From positions 1,116,001 to 1,180,000 of the forward strand of contig NZ_CP133777.1 in assembly GCF_034347385.1 (NCBI RefSeq): a stretch of 64,000 nucleotides of DNA, in the 5' to 3' direction. This document shows, piece after piece, positions 1 through 9,135 of the stretch. A program made the translations under genes and the position numbers. The DNA comes from Actimicrobium sp. CCC2.4. Its GTDB lineage: Bacteria > Pseudomonadota > Gammaproteobacteria > Burkholderiales > Burkholderiaceae_D. Numbering within the stretch: the first letter of the stretch is position 1; each line of letters starts with the position of its first letter. The notes beneath the pieces were generated by a model, which worked only from the letters and a program-made list of their open reading frames with translations, had not been told where the DNA came from and made no database searches.

Positions 1-73
1 GCCGGCGGGAACTTTTCGGCTTCATCGTGGGGATTGTTCTAAAATGGCGACCTTCTCTTTACGTGTGCCAGCC

Positions 74-334
74 ATGTCAAAAAAACTTCCTTCTGCAGAT
101 ACGCCCGCCTCGTTCGAAGACGCGATGGCAGAGCTCGCCCGGCTGGTGGCGCAAATGGAAGCCGGTGAATTGCCGCTGGAGGCATCGGTGGCGGCGTACA
201 AGCGCGGCTCCGAGCTGGTCAAGTTTTGCGCGGTTCAGCTCGACAAGGTCGATAGTCAGGTCCGGGTACTGGAAGGCGACATGCTCAAGCCACTTGATGG
301 GGCGAATGGTGCTGCTGGCGAGGCCGGCGAATGA
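74..334 (+). CDS. xseB: Exodeoxyribonuclease VII small subunit
   Basis: Small subunit of exonuclease VII, which degrades single-stranded DNA to oligonucleotides together with several copies per XseA. The 86-residue product has the family's form: a short helical-hairpin protein with SFEDAMAELARLV near residue 13 and GELPLEASVAAYKRG around residues 31-45. An ATG at 44 is also in frame, but it overlaps a -10-like TAAAAT at 40-45, and the residues it would add do not look like XseB, so I prefer the ATG at 74 even though its ribosome binding site is weak. The stop overlaps the ispA start (ATGA), so the two are translationally coupled. xseB-ispA-dxs is a conserved proteobacterial operon. Confidence 0.93.
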   Translation: MSKKLPSADTPASFEDAMAELARLVAQMEAGELPLEASVAAYKRGSELVKFCAVQLDKVDSQVRVLEGDMLKPLDGANGAAGEAGE

Positions 335-1215
335 CAGGTTTTGACGGCTGGATGCGGTCCACCCAGGCCGATGCCGAACGCGCACTCGATCAGTACCTGC
401 CCGCAGCCACTGCATTGCCGCTGCGCCTGCATGCAGCGATGCGCTATGCCGTACTTGATGGCGGCAAGCGCGTGCGACCCTTGCTGGTGCAGGCCGCGGC
501 CGAACTGTTTGATGCTGCGCCGGCCAATGTCGCACGGGCGGCGTGCGCCGTCGAAATGATCCATGCGTATTCGCTGGTGCATGACGACATGCCGTGCATG
601 GATGATGATGCGCTGCGTCGTGGCAAGCCGACCGTGCATGTGGCCTACGATGAAGCCACCGCGCTGCTGGTCGGTGATGCACTGCAGGCACAGGCTTTTC
701 TGGTACTGGCCGGCATGGAAATCGACCCGGCGCGTGCCGTGGCGATGCTGCGCTTGCTGGCCGATGCTGCCGGTTCGGCCGGTATGTGCGGTGGCCAGGC
801 AATCGATCTGGCCAGTGTCGGTATGGACCTGTCGCTGGCGGAGCTGGAACAGATGCATCGCCTGAAGACCGGTGCCTTGTTGCGTGCGTCGGTGCTGCTC
901 GGTGCTTGGTGCGGCACCACGCCGGATGCAGCGGCCACGGCGGCGCTGGAAGCTTATGCCGCTGCGATCGGCCTGGCGTTTCAGGTTATCGATGACGTGC
1001 TGGATGCAACCGCTGATTCGGCCACACTGGGCAAGACCGCCGGCAAGGATGCGGCGGATCACAAACCGACTTATGTTTCGATCCTGGGCCTGGAGCCCTC
1101 GCGGGCATTGGCGGAAAAATTACGTAGCGACGCGCATCGTGCCGTCCTGCCATTTGGAGACAAAGCACGACACTTGCGCGATCTCGCGGACCTGATCGTG
1201 CAGCGGAAAGCTTAG
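331..1215 (+). CDS. ispA: Polyprenyl (farnesyl/geranylgeranyl) diphosphate synthase
   Basis: Chain-elongating prenyltransferase that condenses isopentenyl diphosphate with allylic diphosphates to make farnesyl diphosphate, feeding ubiquinone and undecaprenyl carrier synthesis in the cytoplasm. The 294-residue protein has both aspartate-rich magnesium sites: DDMPCMDDD at residues 85-93 and DDVLD at 221-225. GGKRVRP near residue 44 is the usual substrate-binding segment. Length is normal for IspA. It overlaps xseB by 4 nt and ends 2 nt before dxs, so it sits in one operon with the enzyme that starts the same pathway. Exact product chain length cannot be read from the sequence. Confidence 0.95.
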   Translation: MTGFDGWMRSTQADAERALDQYLPAATALPLRLHAAMRYAVLDGGKRVRPLLVQAAAELFDAAPANVARAACAVEMIHAYSLVHDDMPCMDDDALRRGKPTVHVAYDEATALLVGDALQAQAFLVLAGMEIDPARAVAMLRLLADAAGSAGMCGGQAIDLASVGMDLSLAELEQMHRLKTGALLRASVLLGAWCGTTPDAAATAALEAYAAAIGLAFQVIDDVLDATADSATLGKTAGKDAADHKPTYVSILGLEPSRALAEKLRSDAHRAVLPFGDKARHLRDLADLIVQRKA

Positions 1216-1217
1216 TC

Positions 1218-3071
1218 ATGCCATTACTCGAAACAATCAACCAGCCCGCAGACCTGCGCCGTCTGCCACGCAATCAGCTGCGCAAGCTCGCCGATGAATT
1301 GCGCACCTTCGTGATCGATTCGGTCTCGAAAACCGGTGGCCATCTGTCATCCAATCTAGGCACGGTCGAGCTGACCATCGCGTTGCATTACGTCTTCAAT
1401 ACGCCGGAAGACCGGCTGGTCTGGGATGTGGGTCACCAGACTTATCCGCACAAAATCCTCACCGGCCGGCGCGACCAGATGCACACGCTGCGTCAGCGCG
1501 ACGGCATTTCGGGTTTTCCGCGTCGTGCCGAGAGCGAGTACGACACCTTCGGCACCGCGCATTCGTCGACCTCGATTTCGGCCGCGCTCGGCATGGCGCT
1601 GGCAGCGCGCACCAAGGGCGAGAACCGTCATGCGGTTGCCATCATCGGCGATGGGGCGATGACCGCCGGGATGGTCTTCGAGGCGATGAACAATGCCGGT
1701 GTCTACGACGACATCAACCTGTTGGTCATCCTCAACGATAACGACATGTCGATCTCGCCGCCGGTCGGTGCACTGAACCACTATCTGGCGCGCCTGATGT
1801 CGGGCAAGTTCTATGCAGCGGCCCGCAATGTCGGCAAGTCGGTCCTGCCCGCGCCGGTGCTGGAACTGGCCAAACGCTTCGAGGAACACGCCAAGGGCAT
1901 GGTCGTGCCGGCCACGATGTTCGAAGAATTCGGCTTCAATTACATCGGTCCTATCGATGGCCATGACCTCGATGCGCTGATCCCCACACTGCAAAACCTG
2001 AAGCATCTGAAGGGGCCGCAATTCCTGCACGTGGTGACCAAAAAAGGGCAGGGCTACAAGTTGGCCGAAGCCGATCCGGTGCTGTACCACGGCCCCGGCA
2101 AATTCAATCCCGAAGTCGGCATCAAGCCGGCGACCGTGCCGGCCAAGATGACTTACACGCAAGTCTTCGGCGACTGGCTATGCGACATGGCCGCGCAGGA
2201 CAAGCGCCTGATCGGTATCACACCGGCGATGCGCGAAGGCTCGGGCATGGTCCGCTTCGAGCAGCAATTCCCGGCACGCTACTTCGATGTCGGTATCGCC
2301 GAGCAGCATGCCGTGACCTTCGCGGCCGGGATGGCGACCGAAGGCCTCAAGCCGGTGCTGGCGATTTACTCGACCTTCCTGCAGCGCGGCTACGACCAAC
2401 TGATCCATGACGTTGCCTTGCAGGATCTGGATGTGACGTTTGCGCTGGACCGCGCCGGCCTGGTCGGTGCCGATGGTGCGACCCATGCCGGCAATTACGA
2501 CATGGCCTTCCTGCGCTGCATTCCGAATATGGTGGTGATGGCGGCGTCCGACGAAAACGAATGCCGGCAGATGCTGACGACTGGCTACTTGTATCCGGGT
2601 CCGGCGGCGGTACGCTATCCACGCGGGGCTGGTCCGGGCGTGGCGATTACCGCGCCGTTGACGGCGCTACCGATGGGTAAGGCAGAAGTGCGCCGGCAAG
2701 GCGAGCGGATCGCGATCCTCGCGTTCGGCACGATGGTTGCACCTTGCTTGCTGGCCGGCGAACGTCTCAATGCGACGGTGGTCAACATGCGCTTTGTCAA
2801 ACCCCTTGATGTCGAGCTGGTCAAGGAGCTGGCACTGACGCACGACGCTATCGTGACCGTGGAGGAGGGGGCGTTGATGGGCGGAGCTGGTTCAGCGGTG
2901 GCCGAAGCACTGGCTGCTGCCGGCATGGTCCGGCCCATCCTGCATCTGGGTTTGCCGGACCAGTTCATTGATCATGGCGATGTCGGGCAATTGCTGGCCG
3001 GTTGCGGGCTGGATGCGGATGGCATCGCCGCGTCGGTGCAGTTGCGCTTCGGGGGCGATGCGGCGAAATAA
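1218..3071 (+). CDS. dxs: 1-deoxy-D-xylulose-5-phosphate synthase
   Basis: First enzyme of the non-mevalonate (MEP) isoprenoid pathway. It joins pyruvate and glyceraldehyde 3-phosphate using thiamine diphosphate. The 617-residue protein is of standard length. GDGAMT at residues 144-149 begins the thiamine-binding motif, and the central [17 protein letters not shown] segment is typical of the transketolase-like pyrimidine domain. It follows ispA with a 2-nt gap in the xseB-ispA-dxs operon. The next gene is convergent and no strong intrinsic terminator is visible between them. Confidence 0.97.
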   Translation: MPLLETINQPADLRRLPRNQLRKLADELRTFVIDSVSKTGGHLSSNLGTVELTIALHYVFNTPEDRLVWDVGHQTYPHKILTGRRDQMHTLRQRDGISGFPRRAESEYDTFGTAHSSTSISAALGMALAARTKGENRHAVAIIGDGAMTAGMVFEAMNNAGVYDDINLLVILNDNDMSISPPVGALNHYLARLMSGKFYAAARNVGKSVLPAPVLELAKRFEEHAKGMVVPATMFEEFGFNYIGPIDGHDLDALIPTLQNLKHLKGPQFLHVVTKKGQGYKLAEADPVLYHGPGKFNPEVGIKPATVPAKMTYTQVFGDWLCDMAAQDKRLIGITPAMREGSGMVRFEQQFPARYFDVGIAEQHAVTFAAGMATEGLKPVLAIYSTFLQRGYDQLIHDVALQDLDVTFALDRAGLVGADGATHAGNYDMAFLRCIPNMVVMAASDENECRQMLTTGYLYPGPAAVRYPRGAGPGVAITAPLTALPMGKAEVRRQGERIAILAFGTMVAPCLLAGERLNATVVNMRFVKPLDVELVKELALTHDAIVTVEEGALMGGAGSAVAEALAAAGMVRPILHLGLPDQFIDHGDVGQLLAGCGLDADGIAASVQLRFGGDAAK

Positions 3072-3105
3072 CCGCCTTGTAATGACGTGTGACCTGCGCG
3101 ATGTC

Positions 3106-3663
3106 TTACAAATCGCGCTGGCGTTCCTTTTGCCACAGCACGTCGCTGCCACCGCCAAACCGGTTCAGCACGCGTGACAGGACGAACAGCAAATCCGACA
3201 GCCGGTTCATGTACTGGCGCGGCGCATCGTTGAGGGTTTCGACCTTGCCGAGGCTGACGATGTGGCGCTCGGCGCGGCGGCAGACGGTGCGGCAGACGTG
3301 GGCAATGGCGGCGCCGCGCGAGCCGGCCGGCAGGATGAAGTCCTTCAATGCCGGCAGGTCGGCATTGTATTTTTCCAACAGCGTATCCAGACGCAGTACT
3401 TGCGCGTCAGTGATCATCGTATAGCCGGGGATGCACAGCTCGCCGCCCATGTCGAACAGGTCGTGCTGGATCGAGATCAGCTCCTCGCGCAGCGCCGGTG
3501 GCAGTTCTTCGCACAGCAGCATGCCGATGTGTGAATTAAGTTCGTCGACATCGCCCATCGCGTGGACGCGCAGCGCATCCTTGTCGATACGGCTGCCGTC
3601 ACCCAGTCCGGTGGTGCCCTTGTCGCCGGTGCGGGTAGCTATTTTTGAAAGTCGGTTGCCCAT
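3106..3663 (-). CDS. Cob(I)alamin adenosyltransferase, PduO type
   Basis: Transfers the adenosyl group of ATP to cob(I)alamin, making adenosylcobalamin. The 185-residue protein begins with the diagnostic ATP-binding segment TRTGDKGTTGLGDGSR and has the conserved middle (VDELNSHIGML) and RTVCRRAERH helices of PduO-type enzymes. It is convergent with dxs and divergent from the FAD dehydrogenase at 3767. The B12-dependent ribonucleotide reductase lies only 2.7 kb away, so this enzyme probably supplies that cofactor (inference). Some databases call the family yvqK or pduO; I leave the symbol blank. Confidence 0.93.
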   Translation of the reverse strand: MGNRLSKIATRTGDKGTTGLGDGSRIDKDALRVHAMGDVDELNSHIGMLLCEELPPALREELISIQHDLFDMGGELCIPGYTMITDAQVLRLDTLLEKYNADLPALKDFILPAGSRGAAIAHVCRTVCRRAERHIVSLGKVETLNDAPRQYMNRLSDLLFVLSRVLNRFGGGSDVLWQKERQRDL

Positions 3664-3766
3664 AAGAGTGATCGCCAGTAAGGTTCAAAGAGGCCCGAGG
3701 ATACGTCAAAACCTGAGGGCCTGCCGCACGTGCAGGGTAAAATCCGGGTCTTGAAGGAGTTCGTCC

Positions 3767-5176
3767 ATGAACCACATCGTCAATCTCGCCGCACTCAGGA
3801 AGCCCCTGCCGTCTGCCTTGCTGGCACAACTGCGCGCGCTGCTCGGCGAACGCCTGTCGACCACGCAGGCCATGCGCGAACACCATGGCCGCGACGAGTC
3901 GTCGTATGCGCCGATGCTGCCGGATGCGGTGGCGTTCGCGCACTCGACCGACGAAGTCGCCGCCATCGTCAGCGCCTGCAACACGTATGGCGTGCCGGTG
4001 ATTCCGTTCGGATCCGGCACCTCGCTGGAAGGGCATATCCTGGCGCTGCAGGGCGGCATCTCGATCGATCTCTCGCAATTCAATCGTGTCATCGCGATTC
4101 ATGCCGAAGACCTGACGGCCACCGTGCAGGCCGGCGTCACGCGCAAGCAGCTCAATGTCGAACTGAAGGACACCGGCCTGTTCTTTCCGATCGACCCCGG
4201 TGCCGATGCTTCGCTGGGCGGCATGGCCGCTACCCGCGCCTCCGGCACCAACGCTGTGCGCTATGGCACGATGCGCGAAAACACGCTGGCGCTGACCGTC
4301 GTCACCGCCGATGGCCGCGTGATCAAGACCGGCACGCGCGCCCGTAAATCCTCGGCCGGCTACGACCTGACCCGCCTGTATGTCGGCAGCGAAGGCACGC
4401 TCGGCATCATCACTGAAGTCACGGTGCGGTTGTATCCGCAACCGGAAGCGATCTCGGCGGCGGTCTGCTCGTTTGCCAGCGCCGGCGACGCCGTCAATGC
4501 GGTGATCGAACTGATCCAGCTCGGCGTGCCGGTGGCGCGGGTCGAATTTCTTGATGAGAACGGCGTGCGCGCCATCAATGCGCATGACCATCTCGGCTTG
4601 CCGGAACAACCGCTGTTGCTGTTCGAATTCCATGGCAGCACGGCCTCGGTGGCCGAACAGGCCGCGCAGGTGCGCGACATCGTCGCCGGCCATCAGGCCA
4701 CCGGTTTCGATTGGGCCACCCGTCCTGAAGAGCGCTCGCGGCTATGGGCGGCGCGGCACAATGCGTACTTTGCGTTGCTGCAGTTGCGACCCGGTTGCAC
4801 GGCGATCTCTACCGATTGCTGCGTGCCGATTTCGCGGCTGGCCGAATGCATCCTCGATACCAAGGCCGATTGCGAGCAGCACCGGATGGTGTACTCGATC
4901 ATCGGTCACGTCGGCGATGGCAATTTCCATGTGCTGATGATGGTCGATCCGAATGATGCGGCCGATATCGCGCAGGCCGAAGCGATCAATGCGCGCATGG
5001 TCACGCGGGCGCTGGCGATGGACGGCACTTGCACCGGCGAACATGGCGTCGGCTTGCACAAGATGGACTTTCTGATCGAGGAGCATGGCGTCAACGCGAT
5101 CGACACGATGCGCGCGATCAAGCACGCGCTCGATCCGAAAAACATCATGAATCCCGGCAAGATCATCCGCTGGTAA
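3767..5176 (+). CDS. FAD-linked D-lactate/2-hydroxyacid dehydrogenase (GlcD family)
   Basis: Flavoprotein of the FAD_binding_4/FAD-oxidase_C family that oxidises D-2-hydroxyacids such as D-lactate or glycolate and passes electrons to the respiratory chain. The 469-residue protein has an N-terminal PCMH-type FAD domain with PFGSGTSLEGH around residue 82 and a C-terminal half carrying GHVGDGNFH and the CTGEHGVG motif typical of D-lactate dehydrogenase (cytochrome) and GlcD. There are no glcE or glcF genes nearby, which favours a single-subunit D-lactate dehydrogenase over glycolate oxidase (inference). The start is set by AAGGAG at 3754-3759, 7 nt before the ATG; a -10-like TAAAAT lies at 3738-3743. 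Confidence 0.85.
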   Translation: MNHIVNLAALRKPLPSALLAQLRALLGERLSTTQAMREHHGRDESSYAPMLPDAVAFAHSTDEVAAIVSACNTYGVPVIPFGSGTSLEGHILALQGGISIDLSQFNRVIAIHAEDLTATVQAGVTRKQLNVELKDTGLFFPIDPGADASLGGMAATRASGTNAVRYGTMRENTLALTVVTADGRVIKTGTRARKSSAGYDLTRLYVGSEGTLGIITEVTVRLYPQPEAISAAVCSFASAGDAVNAVIELIQLGVPVARVEFLDENGVRAINAHDHLGLPEQPLLLFEFHGSTASVAEQAAQVRDIVAGHQATGFDWATRPEERSRLWAARHNAYFALLQLRPGCTAISTDCCVPISRLAECILDTKADCEQHRMVYSIIGHVGDGNFHVLMMVDPNDAADIAQAEAINARMVTRALAMDGTCTGEHGVGLHKMDFLIEEHGVNAIDTMRAIKHALDPKNIMNPGKIIRW

Positions 5177-5225
5177 TGCGCTGACCTCCCATGTTCAGAT
5201 ATCCCCTTCCTTTCCAAGAAAAGTA

Positions 5226-6107
5226 ATGGCCTCACGACTTCCCCCGGTTCATGCGTTGTCGGCTTTCGAAGCCGCCGCCCGTTTTTTGTCTTTTGCACTG
5301 GCTGCCGAAGAACTCTGCATTACGCCGTCAGCGTTGTCGCACCGGATCCGGCTGCTCGAGGAGTTTGTCGGCGAACGGCTGTTCATTCGCGACAGCCGCA
5401 GCGTCGCGCTGTCCGACTTCGGCCGGCGCTATCTCGAGGTGGTGCGCTCGGCCTTGCGGGCACTGAATGATTTTCCGATGCCGCATCGCGGCGTGCCGGC
5501 CCAGCCGCGCCTGAAGATCACGGTGCCGCCGACTTTCGCGCGCTACTTGCTGGTGCCGAAGCTGGCGCAATTCACACACTTGTATCCGCACATTGCGGTC
5601 GAGCTGTTCCTGTCGGTGCCGCTGTACGACCTCAGCCTGTCCGAAAGCGATGTCGAAATCCGCTTCGGTGCCGGCAAGTACGCCAACTTCGTCACCCGCA
5701 AGCTGTTCGAAGAACCCGCTTTTGCCGTGGCCAGCCCGGCCTATCTGGCCAGCATCGGTGGCATCGCCACGCCGGCCGACCTGAAAAAAGCCAACCTGCT
5801 GCGCTCGGCGCTGGAGCCGTGGCAACCGTGGTTCGAGGCGGCCGGGCTGGATTGGCCGGAGCCTGGCACGGGCTTACGCGTCGATGACCTCGGTCTGTTG
5901 CTCGAATCGGTCAAGCATGGCCATGGCATCGGCCTGACGCGCCAGCATTTCGCGGCCGGCCTGATCGCCACCGGCGAGGTCGTGCGGCTGTTCGATATTG
6001 AGCTGGGCACGCCGCCGCATGCCTACTATTGCGTCTACGAAAAGTCGGTCATCGAGCGACCCGAGGTCGCCCTATTTGTCGACTGGTTGCTCACGGCATT
6101 CGAATAA
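5226..6107 (+). CDS. LysR-family transcriptional regulator, GcvA-like
   Basis: DNA-binding regulator with an N-terminal winged helix-turn-helix (about residues 5-65, including AFEAAARFLSFALAAEEL and SALSHRIRLLEE) and a type-2 periplasmic-binding-like effector domain from about residue 90. The 293-residue length is normal. The opening SRLPPVHALSAFEAAAR is characteristic of the GcvA/AmpR-like branch. It lies 49 nt after the FAD dehydrogenase on the same strand and may be cotranscribed. Its target and ligand cannot be told; the dehydrogenase and the downstream reductase are candidates only by position. Confidence 0.88.
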   Translation: MASRLPPVHALSAFEAAARFLSFALAAEELCITPSALSHRIRLLEEFVGERLFIRDSRSVALSDFGRRYLEVVRSALRALNDFPMPHRGVPAQPRLKITVPPTFARYLLVPKLAQFTHLYPHIAVELFLSVPLYDLSLSESDVEIRFGAGKYANFVTRKLFEEPAFAVASPAYLASIGGIATPADLKKANLLRSALEPWQPWFEAAGLDWPEPGTGLRVDDLGLLLESVKHGHGIGLTRQHFAAGLIATGEVVRLFDIELGTPPHAYYCVYEKSVIERPEVALFVDWLLTAFE

Positions 6108-6202
6108 AGATGGTCACCCGCAGATGCTTCCGGGTAGCGCAAATTACTTCCCGATCATCGTCAGCCAAGCGACCCGAAACAGTTTATGCTTCGTCCCTGA
6201 CT

Positions 6203-6226
6203 TCGGCGTGAGTGTCCTGACGCCGA
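6203..6226 (+). other. Hairpin in the leader of the ribonucleotide reductase gene
   Basis: A perfect 7-bp inverted repeat, TCGGCGT at 6203-6209 and ACGCCGA at 6220-6226 with a 10-nt loop, lies in the 222-bp gap before the B12-dependent reductase. No U-run follows, so it is not a typical terminator. I found no B12-box of a cobalamin riboswitch and no good NrdR box here. It could be an operator or RNA structure. Confidence 0.35.
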
Positions 6227-6329
6227 TCGAACACGGCACCGGAAACACCCCAGTCCTTACCCAATTCTTTACCCAGTACGGCCTGTTCCCACGCGGAACG
6301 GACTCTTGTTCTATACCAAGGAAACAACC

Positions 6330-8828
6330 ATGAACGCACCCGTCAATTCATCCGCATTGGCTGCCACGATGGCACCACAAGATATTTCGACCGACACCAT
6401 GCTCGAAAAATACGCCAAGGGCGACGAGCGCACGCTCGACGACTTGCGCACCCGCGTTGCCAAAGGCATCGCCGAGCCCGAAACCAACGCCAAGAACCGC
6501 AAGGCATGGACTGCCAAATTCCTGTGGGCTCAGCAAAACGGCTGGGTCCCGGCTGGCCGGATTAACTCCGCCGCCGGATTACCACTCAAGGCGACCCTGA
6601 TGAACTGCTTCGTGCAGCCGGTCGGTGACTCGGTCACGGGTTTCAGCGACGGCAAGCCAGGCATCTATACCGCCATCGCCCAGGCCGCCGAAACCATGCG
6701 CCGCGGTGGCGGTGTCGGCTACAACTTCTCCGAAATCCGTCCCGAAGGCGCGCTGGTCAAGGGTACCAATTCGCGCGCCTCGGGCCCGATCTCGTACATG
6801 CGCGTGTTCGACAGTTCGTGCTCGACGGTCGAGTCAGCCGGTGCCCGTCGCGGTGCCCAGATGGGCGTGCTCAATTGCGACCATCCGGACGTGCTCAACT
6901 TCATCACCGCCAAGCGCGATGGCAGCCTGTCGAACTTCAACCTGTCGGTTGGCGTGACCGATGCATTCATGCAAGCCGTCGCCAGCAGCGGCACGATCCA
7001 GCTGATCCACAAGGCAGCACCGGGCAACGAACTGATGCAGGCCGGCGCGTTCCAGCGTGACGATGGCATGTGGGTCTACAAGGAAGTCGCGGCGCAGGAA
7101 ATCTGGGGCCTGATGATGCAATCAACCTACGATTTCGCCGAGCCGGGCATTTTGTACATCGACCGCATGAACCAGGAAAACAACCTGTACTACTGCGAAA
7201 AAATCGAAGCCACCAACCCGTGTGCCGAGCAGCCGCTGCCGGACTACGGTTGCTGCGACCTCGGTTCGGTCAACCTGACGCTGTGCGTCACCGACCCGTT
7301 CAGCGAGCGCGCCAGCTTTGACTACGCCAAGTTCAGCCAGCTGGTGCAGATCGGTATCCGTTTCCTCGACAACGTGCTCGACGCGTCGCAATGGCCGCTC
7401 GAAGAGCAGCGCCTCGAAGCAATGAACAAGCGCCGCATCGGCCTGGGTTTCCTGGGTCTGGGTAGCGCGATGGTGATGTTGGGCATCCGTTACGATTCCG
7501 ACGCCGGCCGTACTTTTGCCGCCAAGGTCTCGGAAGAAATGCGCGATGCGTCGTACCGCGCCTCGGTCGATCTGGCCAAGGAAAAAGGTGCATTCCCGCT
7601 CTTCGATGCGAAAAAATATCTCGCCGGTGCCTTCGTCAGCCGCTTGCCGGCCGATATCCGCGAAGGCATCGCCACCTTCGGTATCCGCAATTCGCACCTG
7701 TTGTCGATCGCCCCGACCGGCACCATCACGCTGGTGTTTGGCGACAATGCCTCGAACGGCATCGAGCCGGCGTTCTCGTGGAACTACACCCGGAAGAAAC
7801 GCATGATGGACGGTTCGATCCAGGAATTCGAAGTGGCCGACCACGCCTGGCGTTTGTATCGCCAGATGGGTTTCGATGTCTCCGACGACAGCAAGCTGCC
7901 ACCCGAGTTCGTGTCGGCGCTGACGATGTCGGCTACCGATCACATGAAGATGCTCGAATCAGTTCAGCCCTTCATCGATACCTCGATCTCGAAGACAGTC
8001 AATGTCCCGGCCGACTACGATTTTGACGAGTTCCGCAATCTGTACATGGATGGCTGGAAAGCCGGCCTGAAAGGCTTGGCCACGTATCGCCCGAATTCGA
8101 TTCTGGGCAGCGTGTTGTCGGTCAAGTCAGCCACGCCGGAAGTCGCTGCCGTTGCTGCCGGTCCGGACAACGATCCGCTGCGCAAGCAGTTCGACAGCCG
8201 TCCGACCGGCGACCTGCAATCAGTCACCTCGAAGGTCGAGTACTTCACCTACGAAGGACGCAAGACGGTCTACCTGACGGTCAGCTTCATCAACGTCGCC
8301 GGTGTCGTCAATGGCCAGCCGGTGGTGATTGAGCGGCCGTTCGAATTCTTCATGCCAGCCGGCCAGAAAACCGCCGACCAGCAATGGATCACGTCGTCGA
8401 TGCGTCTGTTATCGATGGCCGCACGCTCGGGTGGATCGGTGGCTAAGGCACTGGCCGACCTGCGCGAAGTGGTGTGGGACAAGGGTCCGATCCGCTGCGG
8501 TTTCTTCATCAAGGAAGAAGACGGCGCGCGTATCCCGATGCACCACGATTCCGAAGTCGCCGCCATCGGCTATGCGCTGCAGCGCATGCTGATCAAGCGT
8601 GGCTTCCTTGACGCCGATGCCAACCAGATCCCGGTGCAAGTCCTGGCGCAGCGCGCCCGGCCCGAGCTGGACCTGTTTGCGCAAGAGCCGGTCGATCAGG
8701 AAGTCCGCAGCACGATGGCCTTCACGCCGGTCGGCAAGAAGTGCTCGGAATGCGGCGCCCACGCGGTCATCAAGAGCGATGGTTGCGAGCGGTGTACGCA
8801 GTGCGGCAATATTGGCGCTTGCGGCTGA
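6330..8828 (+). CDS. nrdJ: Adenosylcobalamin-dependent (class II) ribonucleotide reductase
   Basis: Reduces ribonucleotides to deoxyribonucleotides with a radical generated from adenosylcobalamin, so it needs no oxygen and no separate small subunit. The 832-residue protein carries the class I/II fold signatures: LMNCFVQPV (first redox cysteine), [14 protein letters not shown] (active-site loop) and the [12 protein letters not shown] motif. The C-terminal tail [18 protein letters not shown] has the cysteine pairs that re-reduce the active site. I chose the ATG at 6330 over an upstream in-frame TTG at 6306 because AAGGAAA at 6318-6324 sits 5 nt ahead. A 222-bp leader precedes it and a strong terminator follows at 8880. 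The cobalamin adenosyltransferase at 3106-3663 is the likely cofactor source. Confidence 0.93.
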   Translation: MNAPVNSSALAATMAPQDISTDTMLEKYAKGDERTLDDLRTRVAKGIAEPETNAKNRKAWTAKFLWAQQNGWVPAGRINSAAGLPLKATLMNCFVQPVGDSVTGFSDGKPGIYTAIAQAAETMRRGGGVGYNFSEIRPEGALVKGTNSRASGPISYMRVFDSSCSTVESAGARRGAQMGVLNCDHPDVLNFITAKRDGSLSNFNLSVGVTDAFMQAVASSGTIQLIHKAAPGNELMQAGAFQRDDGMWVYKEVAAQEIWGLMMQSTYDFAEPGILYIDRMNQENNLYYCEKIEATNPCAEQPLPDYGCCDLGSVNLTLCVTDPFSERASFDYAKFSQLVQIGIRFLDNVLDASQWPLEEQRLEAMNKRRIGLGFLGLGSAMVMLGIRYDSDAGRTFAAKVSEEMRDASYRASVDLAKEKGAFPLFDAKKYLAGAFVSRLPADIREGIATFGIRNSHLLSIAPTGTITLVFGDNASNGIEPAFSWNYTRKKRMMDGSIQEFEVADHAWRLYRQMGFDVSDDSKLPPEFVSALTMSATDHMKMLESVQPFIDTSISKTVNVPADYDFDEFRNLYMDGWKAGLKGLATYRPNSILGSVLSVKSATPEVAAVAAGPDNDPLRKQFDSRPTGDLQSVTSKVEYFTYEGRKTVYLTVSFINVAGVVNGQPVVIERPFEFFMPAGQKTADQQWITSSMRLLSMAARSGGSVAKALADLREVVWDKGPIRCGFFIKEEDGARIPMHHDSEVAAIGYALQRMLIKRGFLDADANQIPVQVLAQRARPELDLFAQEPVDQEVRSTMAFTPVGKKCSECGAHAVIKSDGCERCTQCGNIGACG

Positions 8829-8879
8829 TAGCTATTGATGGATTCTGACTTGTCCTGATTGTCGGGCTGGTCAGCAAGG

Positions 8880-8906
8880 GGTACCGCGCTTGCGGTGCCT
8901 TTTTTT
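8880..8906 (+). terminator. Intrinsic terminator after nrdJ
   Basis: GGTACCGC (8880-8887) pairs with GCGGTGCC (8892-8899) across a GCTT loop, one pair being a wobble, and seven T residues follow at 8900-8906. It lies about 50 nt after the nrdJ stop. Confidence 0.85.
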
Positions 8907-8930
8907 GCATTTGAAGTGCGCTGGTCGCCG

Positions 8931-8960
8931 GGTGCAACAACCGCAGGGCATGCACTGAAT
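8931..8960. repeat. Dispersed intergenic palindrome, GGTGCAAYAACCG family, copy 1
   Basis: About 30 bp of the form GGTGCAACAACC, then GCAGGGCATGCACTGAAT, with imperfect self-complementary ends. Related copies occur at 15085-15116 and 63742-63774. All three are intergenic. This copy is the most diverged. Confidence 0.7.
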
Positions 8961-8961
8961 A

Positions 8962-9037
8962 AAAAACCGTTCATCCTGAGCTTGCCGAAGGCGCACCGTG
9001 CACAGCGCCTTCGACAGGCTCAGGGCGAACGGTTTTT
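8962..9037. repeat. Long REP-like hairpin
   Basis: Two 32-bp arms, 8962-8993 and 9006-9037, are inverted repeats of each other with four mismatches, all transitions, around a 12-nt loop. The arm core is the CCGTTC-N2-CCTGAGC-YTG-YCGAAGGCG sequence common as an intergenic repeat in many proteobacteria (recalled, not searched). A-rich and T-rich ends make it able to act as a bidirectional terminator between nrdJ and pilU. Confidence 0.75.
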
Positions 9038-9048
9038 AATTCGCGTTG

Positions 9049-9103
9049 CGCCTTCGACAAGCTCACTTCGACAAGCTCCCTTCTACAAGCTCAGGACGAA
9101 CGG
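9049..9103. repeat. REP-like half-copy with three tandem 14-bp units
   Basis: The same repeat family as the hairpin just upstream, but in one orientation and with an internal expansion: CCTTCGACAAGCTC (9051-9064), ACTTCGACAAGCTC (9065-9078) and CCTTCTACAAGCTC (9079-9092), followed by the conserved AGGACGAACGG end. Together with 8829-9048 this fills the 307-bp gap between nrdJ and pilU; nothing coding is seen there. Confidence 0.7.
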
Positions 9104-9135
9104 CTGGCAGGGTGCTCAACTACCATCCCCAGTCC

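Noticed and set aside
1-43. Part of a gene at the left edge
   Set aside because: Too short to identify; it contains only a -10-like element (TAAAAT at 40-45) probably serving xseB.
6108-6329. Cobalamin riboswitch upstream of the B12-dependent reductase
   Set aside because: No B12-box or matching core could be found; only a 7-bp hairpin is present.
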